Origin: Lachnospiraceae bacterium
GTDB lineage: Bacteria > Bacillota > Clostridia > Lachnospirales > Lachnospiraceae
Length of the DNA: 64,000 nt
Assembly (NCBI GenBank): GCA_024697595.1
Contig: JAILFK010000010.1
Location: 1 to 64,000 of the forward strand
Direction of reading: 5' to 3'
The notes below the pieces were generated by a model. It did not search any database and was not told the DNA's origin. It saw only the letters and a list, made by a program, of their open reading frames with translations. A program made the position numbers and the translations under genes. This document shows positions 33,977 through 43,951 of the stretch, piece by piece. Positions within the stretch are counted from its first letter, which is position 1. Every line of letters starts with the position of its first letter.

Positions 33977-36900
33977 TCATGAAGAAAAGTCAAATAATGA
34001 TAACTGGTTAGATTCAGAAAGCCCATCTAAAATACCGAGTTTTGACATGAGTTCAATTGTGGTTTTCGACACCTTTCCTCTCTCTCTCAAATCATCCTTT
34101 GACAAAAATTTACCCTGGGCAGCGGCAATGGCCAAAGACTCTGCAGCCGAATCTCCCATTCCATCTAAGGAGTTAAACGGTGGCAATAATTTTCCATCCA
34201 CAATCTTGAAATATCTAGCATCAGAATTATACAAATCCATTGGCAAAAATTCAAAACCTCTGGCATACATCTCCTGAACAATTTTCATATCTCTTAAAGA
34301 GCCTTCCTCCTTGGCCGAAAGCTTATCCTGCTTAGTGTAGTCTCTGATATGTTGCTCCACAGCATTTTTACCCATACACATAAGTTCATAGCTAAAGTTG
34401 TCCGCTCTTATACTAAAGAATGCAGCATAATAAGCCAATGGATAATAAACCTTGCAATAAGCCACACGCCAAGCCATCATAACATAGGCTGCCGCATGAG
34501 CCTTTGGGAACATATATTTAATCTGCTCACACGACCAGGTGTACCATTCAGGAACACCGTGATCCAACATGTCCTGCTTCCACTCAGGCCACTCCTTACA
34601 TTTACCTTTGGCAATTACACCCTTTCTAGTTCTCTCCATGATATTAAAACTCTCCGCAGGATCTAATCCCATATGAATAAGGTAGGTCATAATATCATCA
34701 CGGGTACAAATAGCTGTGGAAATAGTTGCTTTTCCCTGCTGAATCAAGTCCTGAGCATTATTCAACCACACATCTGTACCATGACTAAGACCAGATATTC
34801 TAATAAGATCCGTAAACTCCTGTGGCTTGGCATCTCGAAGCATTCCCATAGCGAAATCTGTACCAAACTCGGGTATACCTAGAGTTCCCATATCTGTCCC
34901 CATCAACTCTTCCGGTGTAACCCCAAGGGCTGAGGTATTTTTAAACAAAGACATAACCTGAGGATCATCAAGTGGAATATCATTTACCGCATCAAGTCCT
35001 GTTAAATCCTCCAACATACGAATCATAGTTGGGTCCTGATGTCCCAAGATATCAAGTTTCAACAAGTTAGAATCAATTGAGTGATAGTCAAAGTGAGTTG
35101 TAATAATATTACCCTCAGCTTTATCCGCAGGATGTTGTACCGGGGTAAATGTATTGATTTCCTCACCCATAGGCAAAACAACAATACCACCTGGATGCTG
35201 TCCTGTAGATCTTCGAACACCTACGCATCCTTTAACAATTCTATCTATCTCACAATTTCGCTTGGCAACTCCACGTTCCTCATAATATTTCTTAATATAA
35301 CCATAGGCTGTCTTATCAGCCAAAGTACCCACTGTACCAGCTTTAAAAGTCTGACCTTCACCGAAGATAACCTCTGTATATTTATGAGCCTTGGACTGAT
35401 AATCTCCAGAGAAATTCAAATCGATATCAGGCTCCTTGTCTCCCTTAAATCCAAGGAAGGTTTCAAATGGTATATCGAAACCATCTTTTTTTAATTTTTT
35501 GCCACATACAGGGCACATCTTATCTGGCATATCACAACCAGCTCTTCCGGAAAATGCTTTTACCTCCTCTGAGTCAAAATCCACATAATGGCAACTCTCA
35601 CATAGATAATGAGCACTTAAAGGATTAACCTCAGTAATACCAGCCATGGTGGCCGCAAAGGATGAACCAACAGATCCTCGAGATCCAACTAAATATCCAT
35701 CTTCATTAGATTTCCAAACCAATTTTTGTGCAATGATATACATAACTGCATAACCATTTCCAATTATGGAATTTAGTTCTCTTTCCAATCTCTCCTCAAC
35801 CTGAGGTGGCAAGTCTTCTCCATATATCTCATGGGCTTTGGTATAGCAGATTCTGCGCAAATCCTCATCAGCATTTTCAATAACCGGAGGACATTTATCC
35901 GGTCTTGTAGGTGATATAGGCTCACACATATCAGCAATTTTATTGGTATTTTCCACAACAACCTCGTAAGCCTTGTCACTTCCAAGATAAGCAAACTCCT
36001 CAAGCATCTCATCTGTTGTATGAAGATATAGAGGCGGTTGCTCATCTGCATCTGAATACCCTGAACCCGCCTGAATAATACGCCTATAAATCTCATCTTC
36101 AGGATTTAAAAAATGAACATCACAAGTTGCAACAACAGGCTTCTTAAATTCCTCTCCAAGTTTAACAATTTCTTTATTAATATTTATCAAGTCTTCCTCA
36201 GAGTCCACAATAGGATCGTCTCCACGAAGCATAAAAGCATTGTTGCCAATAGGCTGAATCTCAAGATAATCATAGAAATCCACCAATCTGGCTATCTCTC
36301 TTTGTGACCTTCTACCTAATATAGCCTTGTACAACTCTCCCGCCTCACAGGCAGAACCTATAATCAACCCCTCTCGGTATTCCATTAATTTACTTTTTGG
36401 AACCCTAGGTCTACGACTGAAATATTGTAAATTGGACATAGAAACCAATCTATATAGATTGATTCTTCCAATATCATTTTTAGCTATAACAATACAGTGA
36501 TACATCGGCATCTTCTTGATAGCAGCCTCATCTGGCATACCCACATCATTTAGAGTTTTTAAATCTTCGATACCTCTGTCGTGAAGCATTGTAATAAATT
36601 TCACAAAAATCTCTGCTGTACATCCCGCGTCATCAACAGCTCTATGATGATGATCGAGAGAAATGTTTAAAGCCTTGGCCACAGTATCAAGCTTAAATCT
36701 ATTCAGATGCGGAAGTAAAAATCTTGCAATAGAAACTGTATCCAAATATGTATAATCACATTCTAATCCTAATCTCTCACAATTTTTTTGAATAAAAGTC
36801 ATATCAAAGTCCGCATTATGAGCAACCATAATTGATCCCTTACAAAACTCCATAAATTCCGGGAGTATAACATCTATTGTCTGTGAGTCTATCACATCCT

Positions 36901-38491
36901 CATCTCTGATGCTTGTAAGTTCTGTTATTCTATATGGAATAGGCTCCTTTGGATTTACAAATTCAGAAAATTTGTCTGTAATAACACCATTTTCAACTTT
37001 TACCGCACCAATCTCTATTATGTTGTTTTTATCCGCATTAAAGCCTGTGGTCTCCAAGTCAAAAACCACATAGGTATCATTTAAATCTCTATTCTCATCA
37101 CCAGTAACGATGGTCTTGGTATCATCTACTAAATATATTTCACAGCCATATAATATTTTAAAATCAAAAGGCTCCTCGGATTTTTTCTTGGCAAATAAAA
37201 GATCATGATATTTATGATCAGCCGTAGGGAAAGCTTGAACACTTCCATGATCAGTTATTGCTATTGCCTTGTGCCCCCAACTTGCGGCACATTCAACTAT
37301 ATCTCCAGCATCACTTACAGCATCCATATCGCTCATCTTGGTATGACAGTGAAGTTCTACTCTTTTTACCGGAGCAGTATCCATTCTCTTAGTTGTAAAA
37401 TCTGAAATAGACATTATAGAATTCACATGTCCCATTGTCACATCTCTATCATACATATCTAGAGATACATTTCCCTTTACCTTTACAAATTTGCCAGGCT
37501 TCAAGTTATCCTCATACTTTGAAACATCATCAGCCTTTACAAAAATTTTACAGATAATCGAATCTGTACCATCATATATTCCAAAGGAAACAATAAAGCG
37601 TTCCCCTCTTATCTCCCTTGTGTCAAAACTAAAGATTTTACCGCGTACACAGACAAGACCAGCATCTCCTTGTACATCCTTTAGTTCCATCACATCATCA
37701 TCAAATTCTCCACCATAAATCACATCCGGATTATTGCTTACTCTAACATTAGAATTTCTGCGAAATGAGGAAAAAGATTTCTTTCCTCCGTTTTTATTAT
37801 TTGATGACTCCTTTTTGTCATTTTCTTTTTTGACGGATTTCTTGCTTTCTTGCACCTTCTCTGAATTATTTGATTCAATACTACGATTTTGTTTTTCTTC
37901 CGCCACATTTTTCTCATATCTTTCAGTTATCTCAGATATAAGATTTTTTACAATAAGTTCTGAACTGGCCTTGAATCTTTCATTATCTTCATCTTTATAT
38001 TCGATATCTATAACCACCTTTTGGCCACATCTCTCACAGAAGATTTTATCAAGAATCTTGTACAACTGATTGGCATATTCTTTGCTAATAATATTATCTT
38101 CCACCTTCAAAATCAGATGTTCATCATCAACAAAATTGAAATCAGTCTTTTTAAGCACGTTAAATAAAAGGACACTATATGAATTGATTTCTTCATATAT
38201 GCTGTCCTTATAAGCTTCGTACAAATTCTTAGGGGTATATTGCTGTGAAAGTTCAAAGCGCTCAATAATATTTACCTTAATATTTTCTTTTGGAAAACAC
38301 TGTTGTTCTAATATCTTTTCCAATTTCCAAATTACATGTTTCGGAATCAATGTCTTAAAGGTTAAATATAATCTTATTGCACTGCGATCAGAATTTGACG
38401 TAACTCTTGTTACTGATGCTTCCTGCAATATACGTGAAAGATTTTCATCTATGTTTAATTCTGGAAAAATATCTTCAAAAAAACTATCCAA
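33977..38491 (-). CDS. polC: DNA polymerase III PolC-type alpha subunit
   Basis: The Gram-positive replicative polymerase with built-in proofreading, 1504 residues. In order: N-terminal tau-binding region (1-200), a charged linker (about 200-250), an OB domain (about 270-365), a PHP domain (from about 376, HCH at 381-383) interrupted by the DnaQ-like exonuclease (about 473-640, VFDLETTG with D478 and E480), and a zinc-binding module with CESC and CPVC cysteine pairs. The polymerase core follows (PDIDLNFSGDYQ) and then helix-hairpin-helix and tail regions. Start: TTG, one base after the ispG stop, with GGGGG 7 bases upstream; no ATG is available near the conserved N-terminus. Confidence 0.97.
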   Translation of the reverse strand: MDSFFEDIFPELNIDENLSRILQEASVTRVTSNSDRSAIRLYLTFKTLIPKHVIWKLEKILEQQCFPKENIKVNIIERFELSQQYTPKNLYEAYKDSIYEEINSYSVLLFNVLKKTDFNFVDDEHLILKVEDNIISKEYANQLYKILDKIFCERCGQKVVIDIEYKDEDNERFKASSELIVKNLISEITERYEKNVAEEKQNRSIESNNSEKVQESKKSVKKENDKKESSNNKNGGKKSFSSFRRNSNVRVSNNPDVIYGGEFDDDVMELKDVQGDAGLVCVRGKIFSFDTREIRGERFIVSFGIYDGTDSIICKIFVKADDVSKYEDNLKPGKFVKVKGNVSLDMYDRDVTMGHVNSIMSISDFTTKRMDTAPVKRVELHCHTKMSDMDAVSDAGDIVECAASWGHKAIAITDHGSVQAFPTADHKYHDLLFAKKKSEEPFDFKILYGCEIYLVDDTKTIVTGDENRDLNDTYVVFDLETTGFNADKNNIIEIGAVKVENGVITDKFSEFVNPKEPIPYRITELTSIRDEDVIDSQTIDVILPEFMEFCKGSIMVAHNADFDMTFIQKNCERLGLECDYTYLDTVSIARFLLPHLNRFKLDTVAKALNISLDHHHRAVDDAGCTAEIFVKFITMLHDRGIEDLKTLNDVGMPDEAAIKKMPMYHCIVIAKNDIGRINLYRLVSMSNLQYFSRRPRVPKSKLMEYREGLIIGSACEAGELYKAILGRRSQREIARLVDFYDYLEIQPIGNNAFMLRGDDPIVDSEEDLININKEIVKLGEEFKKPVVATCDVHFLNPEDEIYRRIIQAGSGYSDADEQPPLYLHTTDEMLEEFAYLGSDKAYEVVVENTNKIADMCEPISPTRPDKCPPVIENADEDLRRICYTKAHEIYGEDLPPQVEERLERELNSIIGNGYAVMYIIAQKLVWKSNEDGYLVGSRGSVGSSFAATMAGITEVNPLSAHYLCESCHYVDFDSEEVKAFSGRAGCDMPDKMCPVCGKKLKKDGFDIPFETFLGFKGDKEPDIDLNFSGDYQSKAHKYTEVIFGEGQTFKAGTVGTLADKTAYGYIKKYYEERGVAKRNCEIDRIVKGCVGVRRSTGQHPGGIVVLPMGEEINTFTPVQHPADKAEGNIITTHFDYHSIDSNLLKLDILGHQDPTMIRMLEDLTGLDAVNDIPLDDPQVMSLFKNTSALGVTPEELMGTDMGTLGIPEFGTDFAMGMLRDAKPQEFTDLIRISGLSHGTDVWLNNAQDLIQQGKATISTAICTRDDIMTYLIHMGLDPAESFNIMERTRKGVIAKGKCKEWPEWKQDMLDHGVPEWYTWSCEQIKYMFPKAHAAAYVMMAWRVAYCKVYYPLAYYAAFFSIRADNFSYELMCMGKNAVEQHIRDYTKQDKLSAKEEGSLRDMKIVQEMYARGFEFLPMDLYNSDARYFKIVDGKLLPPFNSLDGMGDSAAESLAIAAAQGKFLSKDDLRERGKVSKTTIELMSKLGILDGLSESNQLSLFDFSS

Positions 38492-38492
38492 T

Positions 38493-39554
38493 TTATTTCC
38501 CCCAATTATCTAACTCATATTTCAATGCGTTTAACAATTCTGCTTCTGGAACTTTTTTGAATATCTCACCTTTTTTAATAAGCAAACCTTCACCGATTCC
38601 ACCAGCCACACCTAAATCAGCCTCCTTGGCTTCTCCAGGACCATTTACCACGCATCCCATAACCGCAACTTTGATATTCAATGGATATCCCGCCACCAAA
38701 TTCTCAACTTGATTAGCAAGATAAATTAAATCTATCTGTGTACGGCCACAAGTCGGGCATGAGACAACCTCAATACCGTCCTCTCTAAGCCCCAAAGTTT
38801 TTAGAATAAGCTTTGCTGATTTAATCTCTTCAATAGGGTCTCCTGTAAGAGATACACGGATAGTATCACCTATACCTTGTCCCAAAATCATCCCAAGACC
38901 AACTGAAGATTTAATATTGCCACTTGTCAAAGTTCCTGACTCTGTAATGCCCACATGCAAAGGATAATCAATCTTATCAGCAATAATCTCATGGGCCTTC
39001 ACACACATTAAAACATCTGAGGACTTTATGCTGACAACTAAATTATCATAGCCTAAATCTTCAATAATATGCACTTTATCAATGGCACTCTCAACAATAC
39101 CTTCTGCTGTGACACCACCATATTTCTCAACTAAATCTTTTTCCAAAGATCCACTATTTACACCAACGCGAATAGGAATATTTCTCTCCTTCGCAGCATC
39201 TACAACCATCTTGATTCTCTCAGTAGAACCAATATTTCCAGGGTTAATACGGATTTTGTCAACGCCACTTTCAATGGCTGCCAAAGCCAATCTATAATCA
39301 AAATGAATGTCAGCCACTAGCGGAATAGAAATTCTATTTTTAATCTCTCTCAAAGCTTTCGCTGCATCCATATTAGGAGCTGCACATCTAATAATATCGC
39401 ACCCCGCATCAGTTAAGGATTTGATCTGTGCTACTGTAGCCTCCACATCCTCTGTCTTTGTATTGGTCATGGACTGAATCAATACTGGATTTTTGCCGCC
39501 AATAACTCTATCTCCAATATTAATAACCTTGGTATTTCTTCTTGTCATATCCAT
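38493..39554 (-). CDS. ispG: 4-Hydroxy-3-methylbut-2-en-1-yl diphosphate synthase (flavodoxin)
   Basis: Penultimate MEP-pathway step: MEcPP to HMBPP, with a 4Fe-4S cluster. A TIM barrel (about 1-255; LIQSMTNTKTEDVEAT, IRINPGNIG) is followed by the cluster domain with VSCPTCGRTQ and MGCVVNGPGEAKEADLGVAGG. At 353 residues it is the short two-domain bacterial form. The start could also be the ATG two codons further in, which has better spacing from AGGGTGAG. In Bacillus proS occupies this place between rseP and polC; here ispG does, next to dxr. Confidence 0.96.
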   Translation of the reverse strand: MDMTRRNTKVINIGDRVIGGKNPVLIQSMTNTKTEDVEATVAQIKSLTDAGCDIIRCAAPNMDAAKALREIKNRISIPLVADIHFDYRLALAAIESGVDKIRINPGNIGSTERIKMVVDAAKERNIPIRVGVNSGSLEKDLVEKYGGVTAEGIVESAIDKVHIIEDLGYDNLVVSIKSSDVLMCVKAHEIIADKIDYPLHVGITESGTLTSGNIKSSVGLGMILGQGIGDTIRVSLTGDPIEEIKSAKLILKTLGLREDGIEVVSCPTCGRTQIDLIYLANQVENLVAGYPLNIKVAVMGCVVNGPGEAKEADLGVAGGIGEGLLIKKGEIFKKVPEAELLNALKYELDNWGK

Positions 39555-39596
39555 ATTCTCACCCTAACTTTCAAAACAATTATTATTTATATTAAA

Positions 39597-40628
39597 TCAA
39601 AATAGTTTTGCAATATCATTTACAAGTATAAATATCATCAAAGCCATCATAAACATAAAACCAATGGTATGTATGCGACCTTCCACCTCTTCATTCATCT
39701 GTTTTCGGCGTATAACCTCGATGAGATAAATCAAGAGTCTGCCGCCATCTAATGCTGGAATAGGCAATAAATTCATAAATCCCAGGTTAGCTGACAAAAG
39801 TATCGCAATATTTATCATATTCATAGCTATGATAAATGTACCATCACTTGAAACAGCATCATAGGTATCATCAATGGTTTTAACAATTCCCACAGGTCCT
39901 GACATCTCTTTGATGTTGATCTGTCCTGTGATAAGCATCTTTAAACTTTCATATACTGTACAAATTTGATATTTAATCTCGCCAAAACTGTATTTTACTG
40001 TCTCTAAGGCAGAAACCTTTTCTCTTTCATTAAGGCCTTCACAACCAATATAATATTTGCCCGTCTGCTCATTTAATTTTGGTACAACAGTTGTCTTGTA
40101 TTCTTTGCCATCTCTTAAATAAGTAATTTCAATTTCCTCATCAGAGTGAAAAAATACATAGGCAGAAACATCCTTAAAAGTACTGATATTATAACCATTT
40201 AACTCAAGGATCTCATCTCCAGCCATCATACCCTGCTCAGAAACTGGATAGCCTTCCATCACATCAGACACTACAGGCTTTGACACCCCGATACAAGCTA
40301 TCAAAACAATAGCTAGTACAAAAGCCAAAATAAAATTAAAAAACGGTCCAGCAAACACTATAGCAATTCTCTGCCATACAGTTTTTTTGTTAAATGCTCT
40401 CTCATCATCACTTTCTTCATCCTCGCCCTCCATCATACAGGCGCCACCGAAAGGTAATAATCTAAGAGCATAAGTGGTCTCTCCCTTGGTGAAATGTAAA
40501 ATCCTTGGTCCAAGACCTAGGCAAAATTCATTGACTTTTACATTGCAAGCTTTGGCCACAATAAAATGACCAAACTCATGAAAAAATACAATGAAACTAA
40601 AAATCAAAATTGCAATAATAATACTCAT
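39597..40628 (-). CDS. rseP: Site-2 protease RseP/RasP
   Basis: Intramembrane zinc metalloprotease that cleaves membrane-bound anti-sigma factors and signal-peptide remnants. The 343 residues contain HEFGH in the first membrane segment (about 17-21), a single PDZ domain (about 110-190), and the second metal-ligand motif LDGGRLL (about 295-301), with four membrane segments. The start ATG shares its A with the dxr stop (TGATG). Confidence 0.95.
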   Translation of the reverse strand: MSIIIAILIFSFIVFFHEFGHFIVAKACNVKVNEFCLGLGPRILHFTKGETTYALRLLPFGGACMMEGEDEESDDERAFNKKTVWQRIAIVFAGPFFNFILAFVLAIVLIACIGVSKPVVSDVMEGYPVSEQGMMAGDEILELNGYNISTFKDVSAYVFFHSDEEIEITYLRDGKEYKTTVVPKLNEQTGKYYIGCEGLNEREKVSALETVKYSFGEIKYQICTVYESLKMLITGQINIKEMSGPVGIVKTIDDTYDAVSSDGTFIIAMNMINIAILLSANLGFMNLLPIPALDGGRLLIYLIEVIRRKQMNEEVEGRIHTIGFMFMMALMIFILVNDIAKLF

Positions 40629-41776
40629 CAATATCGTCCTTCTATATATTCGTAAGTCAACTTCTCTGTCTCTAATATCTGATCCAAATCAGGATTATCT
40701 ATAAATGTAATATTGTCCATACATTCATGAATTATCTCAGGAATCTGAACATATCTGATTTGATTATCTAAAAATTTCGCAACCACCTTCTCATTGGCAG
40801 CATTTAAAATAGTAGGAACATTTCCTCCCTGTTCCATGGCCTTATAAGCCAAGGCTAAACCTTTAAACGCTTTTAAATCCGCCTCCTCAAAAGTCATCTG
40901 TCCTACCTTGAACAAATCAAGATGTTCGCCATTAATAGGTCTGCGATTCGGATAAAACAACGCATATGAAATAGGTACACGCATATCCGGAGTACCAAGC
41001 TGACCTATGACAGCCCCATCTTCAAACTGCACTGCAGAATGAAGAATAGATTGAGGATGTACCACCACTTGGATTCTATCTAAATCAACACCAAATAAAT
41101 GATGAGCCTCCATAACTTCTAGACCTTTATTAACCATTGTAGAGGAATCTATGGTAATCTTTTTGCCCATACTCCAATTCGGATGATTAAGAGCTTGTTC
41201 TAAAGTGACATTTTGCATATCTTCCCAAGTTTTTCCTCTAAAAGGTCCACCTGAAGCTGTAAGCAAAATTTTACTTATTGTATTATGCTCTTCACCTTGT
41301 AAGGACTGAAATATAGCACTATGTTCAGAATCCACAGGTAATATTTTCACTCCACACTCCTTGGCAAGAGGCATAATAATATGTCCTGCTGTAACAAGCG
41401 TTTCCTTGTTGGCCAAAGCAATATCTTTGCCAGCTTTTATGGCAGCAACGGTTGGTCTAATACCAAGCATTCCCACAATTGCAGTGACTAAAATCTCAGC
41501 CTTCTCAAATGTGGCAACTGCCAAAAGACCTTCCATTCCTGATAAGACTTCAACATTATTTAAATCTGAGATATTTGTCTTTAATTCATCTCGTAATTTA
41601 TCATCTCCAACTGCAACTAAGGCAGGATGATACTTACGTATTTGTTCTTCTAATAATTTAATGTTTTTACCTGCAGATAAAGCAACAACATTTAACTCAT
41701 TACTATTTTGAGACACAATATCTAAAGTCTGTGTACCTATAGATCCTGTAGAACCTAAAATCGCAATATTCTTCAT
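40628..41776 (-). CDS. dxr: 1-Deoxy-D-xylulose 5-phosphate reductoisomerase
   Basis: First committed MEP-pathway enzyme, using NADPH and a divalent metal. The 382 residues carry the NADPH motif GSTGSIGTQTL (8-18), the metal site LPVDSEHSAIFQ, the ASGGPFRG loop and NHPNWSMGKKITIDSSTMVNKGLE. Length and order are typical. It lies between cdsA and rseP, as in most Firmicutes. Confidence 0.97.
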   Translation of the reverse strand: MKNIAILGSTGSIGTQTLDIVSQNSNELNVVALSAGKNIKLLEEQIRKYHPALVAVGDDKLRDELKTNISDLNNVEVLSGMEGLLAVATFEKAEILVTAIVGMLGIRPTVAAIKAGKDIALANKETLVTAGHIIMPLAKECGVKILPVDSEHSAIFQSLQGEEHNTISKILLTASGGPFRGKTWEDMQNVTLEQALNHPNWSMGKKITIDSSTMVNKGLEVMEAHHLFGVDLDRIQVVVHPQSILHSAVQFEDGAVIGQLGTPDMRVPISYALFYPNRRPINGEHLDLFKVGQMTFEEADLKAFKGLALAYKAMEQGGNVPTILNAANEKVVAKFLDNQIRYVQIPEIIHECMDNITFIDNPDLDQILETEKLTYEYIEGRY

Positions 41777-41802
41777 CCTTTTTCTCCTTTAAGCTTAAAA
41801 AG

Positions 41803-42603
41803 CTATAATAAGTTGGCAGCAAGAAAATAAATAATAGGTGCTGTTATGATAACACTATCAAATCTATCTAATATTCCACCGTGACCAGGTATCAATGTAC
41901 CATAGTCCTTTATGTCATAATTTCTCTTAATTGCAGATGCAGCTAAATCTCCCACCATGGAAATAAGCGCTCCTATACCAGCAGAAAATGCTAAAACTAA
42001 AATCTCAGCATCACTAAAATCAAGAGGTTTATTAAATATATAGCAATATAACACTGTTAACAGGATTGAGCCAACTACTCCTCCAACAGCTCCCTCAACT
42101 GATTTCTTAGGGCTTAAAATAGGTGACATTTTATGCTTGCCGAATAATACTCCAACACAATAAGCACAAGTATCACATCCCCAAGAGCAAAGGAATATAA
42201 GCCATACAAGATATGCACCTCTCTCTAGCATTCTTGTCTGATATAAAAATGAAAGCATCATAGCAACATAGAACAAACCAAAGAAAATAGCCATAATCTG
42301 ATCAGCTTTAAACTTAGGATATGAAAAAACATAAACAGCCAAGAGTACTATCAAATATACAATAGGGATAATCATCTTGTCTGGAAGAAAGCCCCATAAT
42401 AAATCGAGATAATATACAATAGCTGCTCCGTAGCCCACAAAAGCAGGTAAAGATTTCTCTACTTTAAAAACTCTATATAATTCAAACATTCCTATTAATG
42501 AAACAATCGCCATTGTAGCAAGCAAAACATTGCCACCTGTTATAATAACCACCAGTGCAATTGCAACCAAAACAATTCCACTAATTAATCTAGTTTTAAA
42601 CAT
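41803..42603 (-). CDS. cdsA: Phosphatidate cytidylyltransferase
   Basis: Makes CDP-diacylglycerol for phospholipid synthesis. A 266-residue polytopic membrane protein (about 7-8 segments) with the family signature near its end: SAIKRNYDIKDYGTLIPGHGGILDRFDS, which binds CTP and metal. Confidence 0.96.
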   Translation of the reverse strand: MFKTRLISGIVLVAIALVVIITGGNVLLATMAIVSLIGMFELYRVFKVEKSLPAFVGYGAAIVYYLDLLWGFLPDKMIIPIVYLIVLLAVYVFSYPKFKADQIMAIFFGLFYVAMMLSFLYQTRMLERGAYLVWLIFLCSWGCDTCAYCVGVLFGKHKMSPILSPKKSVEGAVGGVVGSILLTVLYCYIFNKPLDFSDAEILVLAFSAGIGALISMVGDLAASAIKRNYDIKDYGTLIPGHGGILDRFDSVIITAPIIYFLAANLL

Positions 42604-42621
42604 AAAAATTACGCCTTTCTA

Positions 42622-43320
42622 TTATACTTTACCATATCTTCTATCTCTATTTTCATAAGCCTCAACAGCTTCCTTTAAATCCTTCTTTGAAAAATCCGGC
42701 CATGGAACAGATGTGAAATAAAACTCTGCATAAGCCAACTGCCATAATAGATAATTTGACAATCTCTGTTCACCACTGGTTCTAATCATTAGATCTGGAT
42801 CAGGGATATCATACGTATCTAAATATTTTGAAAATGTATCTTCTGTAATGTCATCTATAGCTATATTATTTTCAAGTAAATCCGAGCCGATTTTTTTAAT
42901 CCCTCTTATCATCTCATCGCGACTACCATAATTAATGGCAATAGTGAGATTTAATCCATCATATATTTTAGATTCTTCCTCTAAATCAGTAATCTGCTTT
43001 TGCATCTTATCTGAAAGCCTCGAAATATCGCCGATAACTCTGACTCTCATATTGTTCTTTTTCGCTGTATTTCTACAGTTTTTCAAATATGAATTCAAGA
43101 GTTTCATCAAAGCATCCACCTCATCCTGAGGGCGATTCCAATTTTCTGTAGAAAAAGCGTATAATGTGAGATATTCAATACCTAAATTATGTGCAGCTTC
43201 AGCAATATTTTCCACATTTTTTGCACCGGCAGTATGACCTGCTGTTCGTGGTAAACCCTTTGACTTTGCCCATCTACCATTTCCATCTAATATGATGGCA
43301 ACATGTTTTGGAACACTCAT
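42622..43320 (-). CDS. uppS: Undecaprenyl diphosphate synthase (cis-prenyltransferase)
   Basis: Builds the C55 lipid carrier for peptidoglycan from FPP and IPP. The 232 residues have the catalytic AIILDGNGRWA motif (about 8-18), FSTENWNRP, and the C-terminal DLMIRTSGEQRLSNYLLWQLAYAEF block. Start: the ATG with GGAGG at 8 bases; an in-frame TTG upstream was rejected. A terminator hairpin lies between frr and this gene, so its expression may be partly reduced relative to frr. Confidence 0.96.
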   Translation of the reverse strand: MSVPKHVAIILDGNGRWAKSKGLPRTAGHTAGAKNVENIAEAAHNLGIEYLTLYAFSTENWNRPQDEVDALMKLLNSYLKNCRNTAKKNNMRVRVIGDISRLSDKMQKQITDLEEESKIYDGLNLTIAINYGSRDEMIRGIKKIGSDLLENNIAIDDITEDTFSKYLDTYDIPDPDLMIRTSGEQRLSNYLLWQLAYAEFYFTSVPWPDFSKKDLKEAVEAYENRDRRYGKV

Positions 43321-43342
43321 AAATTTATCCTCCAAATCAGTT

Positions 43343-43373
43343 AAAAAAAAGGCACTAAACGCAGCGCCTTTTT
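43343..43373 (-). terminator. Terminator hairpin between frr and uppS
   Basis: On the minus strand AAAAAGGCGC pairs with GTGCCTTTTT (one G-U, 8-base loop) and continues as TTT. It is 13 bp after the frr stop and 23 bp before uppS, inside an otherwise continuous gene cluster. I saw no convincing promoter for uppS after it, so it probably works as a partial terminator. Confidence 0.8.
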
Positions 43374-43385
43374 AATCAAAAACAA

Positions 43386-43940
43386 TTAAACTGTAGTTAC
43401 TTCCTTGGTCTTAGCCTCAACTGCTTTATCAATATCAGCTATATACTTGTCTGTAAGCTTTTGAACTTCATCTTCAAGTCCTTTTATCTCATCCTCTGAA
43501 ACATCAGCTTCCTTTGACAATTTTTTGAAGGAGTCATTGGCATCTCTACGAATATTTCTAATAGCAACCTTAGCATCCTCTCCACGCTTTTTAACATCCT
43601 TCGCCAAGTCTTTTCTTCTCTCCTCAGTAAGCTCTGGGAATACCAATCTAATAGCCTTACCATCATTAGTAGGGTTAAGTCCTAAATCAGACATTAAAAT
43701 AGCTTTCTCAATCTCCTTGAGCAAACTACCTTCCCAAGGCTGAATCTGAATCATTCTTGGCTCTGGAACACTAACATTAGCAACCTGTTGTAAAGGTGTA
43801 GGTGCTCCATAATAATCAACCATAACCTTGTCCAACACATGCGGATTTGCTCTTCCAGCTCTAATAGTTGTATATTCTTCTGTTAAATTGTTGAAAGACT
43901 TTATCATCTTTTCTTCGTAAATTGATAATCTCTCGTCCAT
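43386..43940 (-). CDS. frr: Ribosome recycling factor
   Basis: Splits post-termination ribosomes with EF-G. The 184 residues match the family over the whole length: TIRAGRANPHVLDKVMVDYYGAPTPLQQVANVSVPEPR, then IRNIRRDAND. Start: the ATG with GGAGG at 5 bases. An ATG 12 bases upstream overlaps the pyrH stop but would put the ribosome site inside the coding region. Confidence 0.97.
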   Translation of the reverse strand: MDERLSIYEEKMIKSFNNLTEEYTTIRAGRANPHVLDKVMVDYYGAPTPLQQVANVSVPEPRMIQIQPWEGSLLKEIEKAILMSDLGLNPTNDGKAIRLVFPELTEERRKDLAKDVKKRGEDAKVAIRNIRRDANDSFKKLSKEADVSEDEIKGLEDEVQKLTDKYIADIDKAVEAKTKEVTTV

Positions 43941-43951
43941 TGTTTCCTCCA

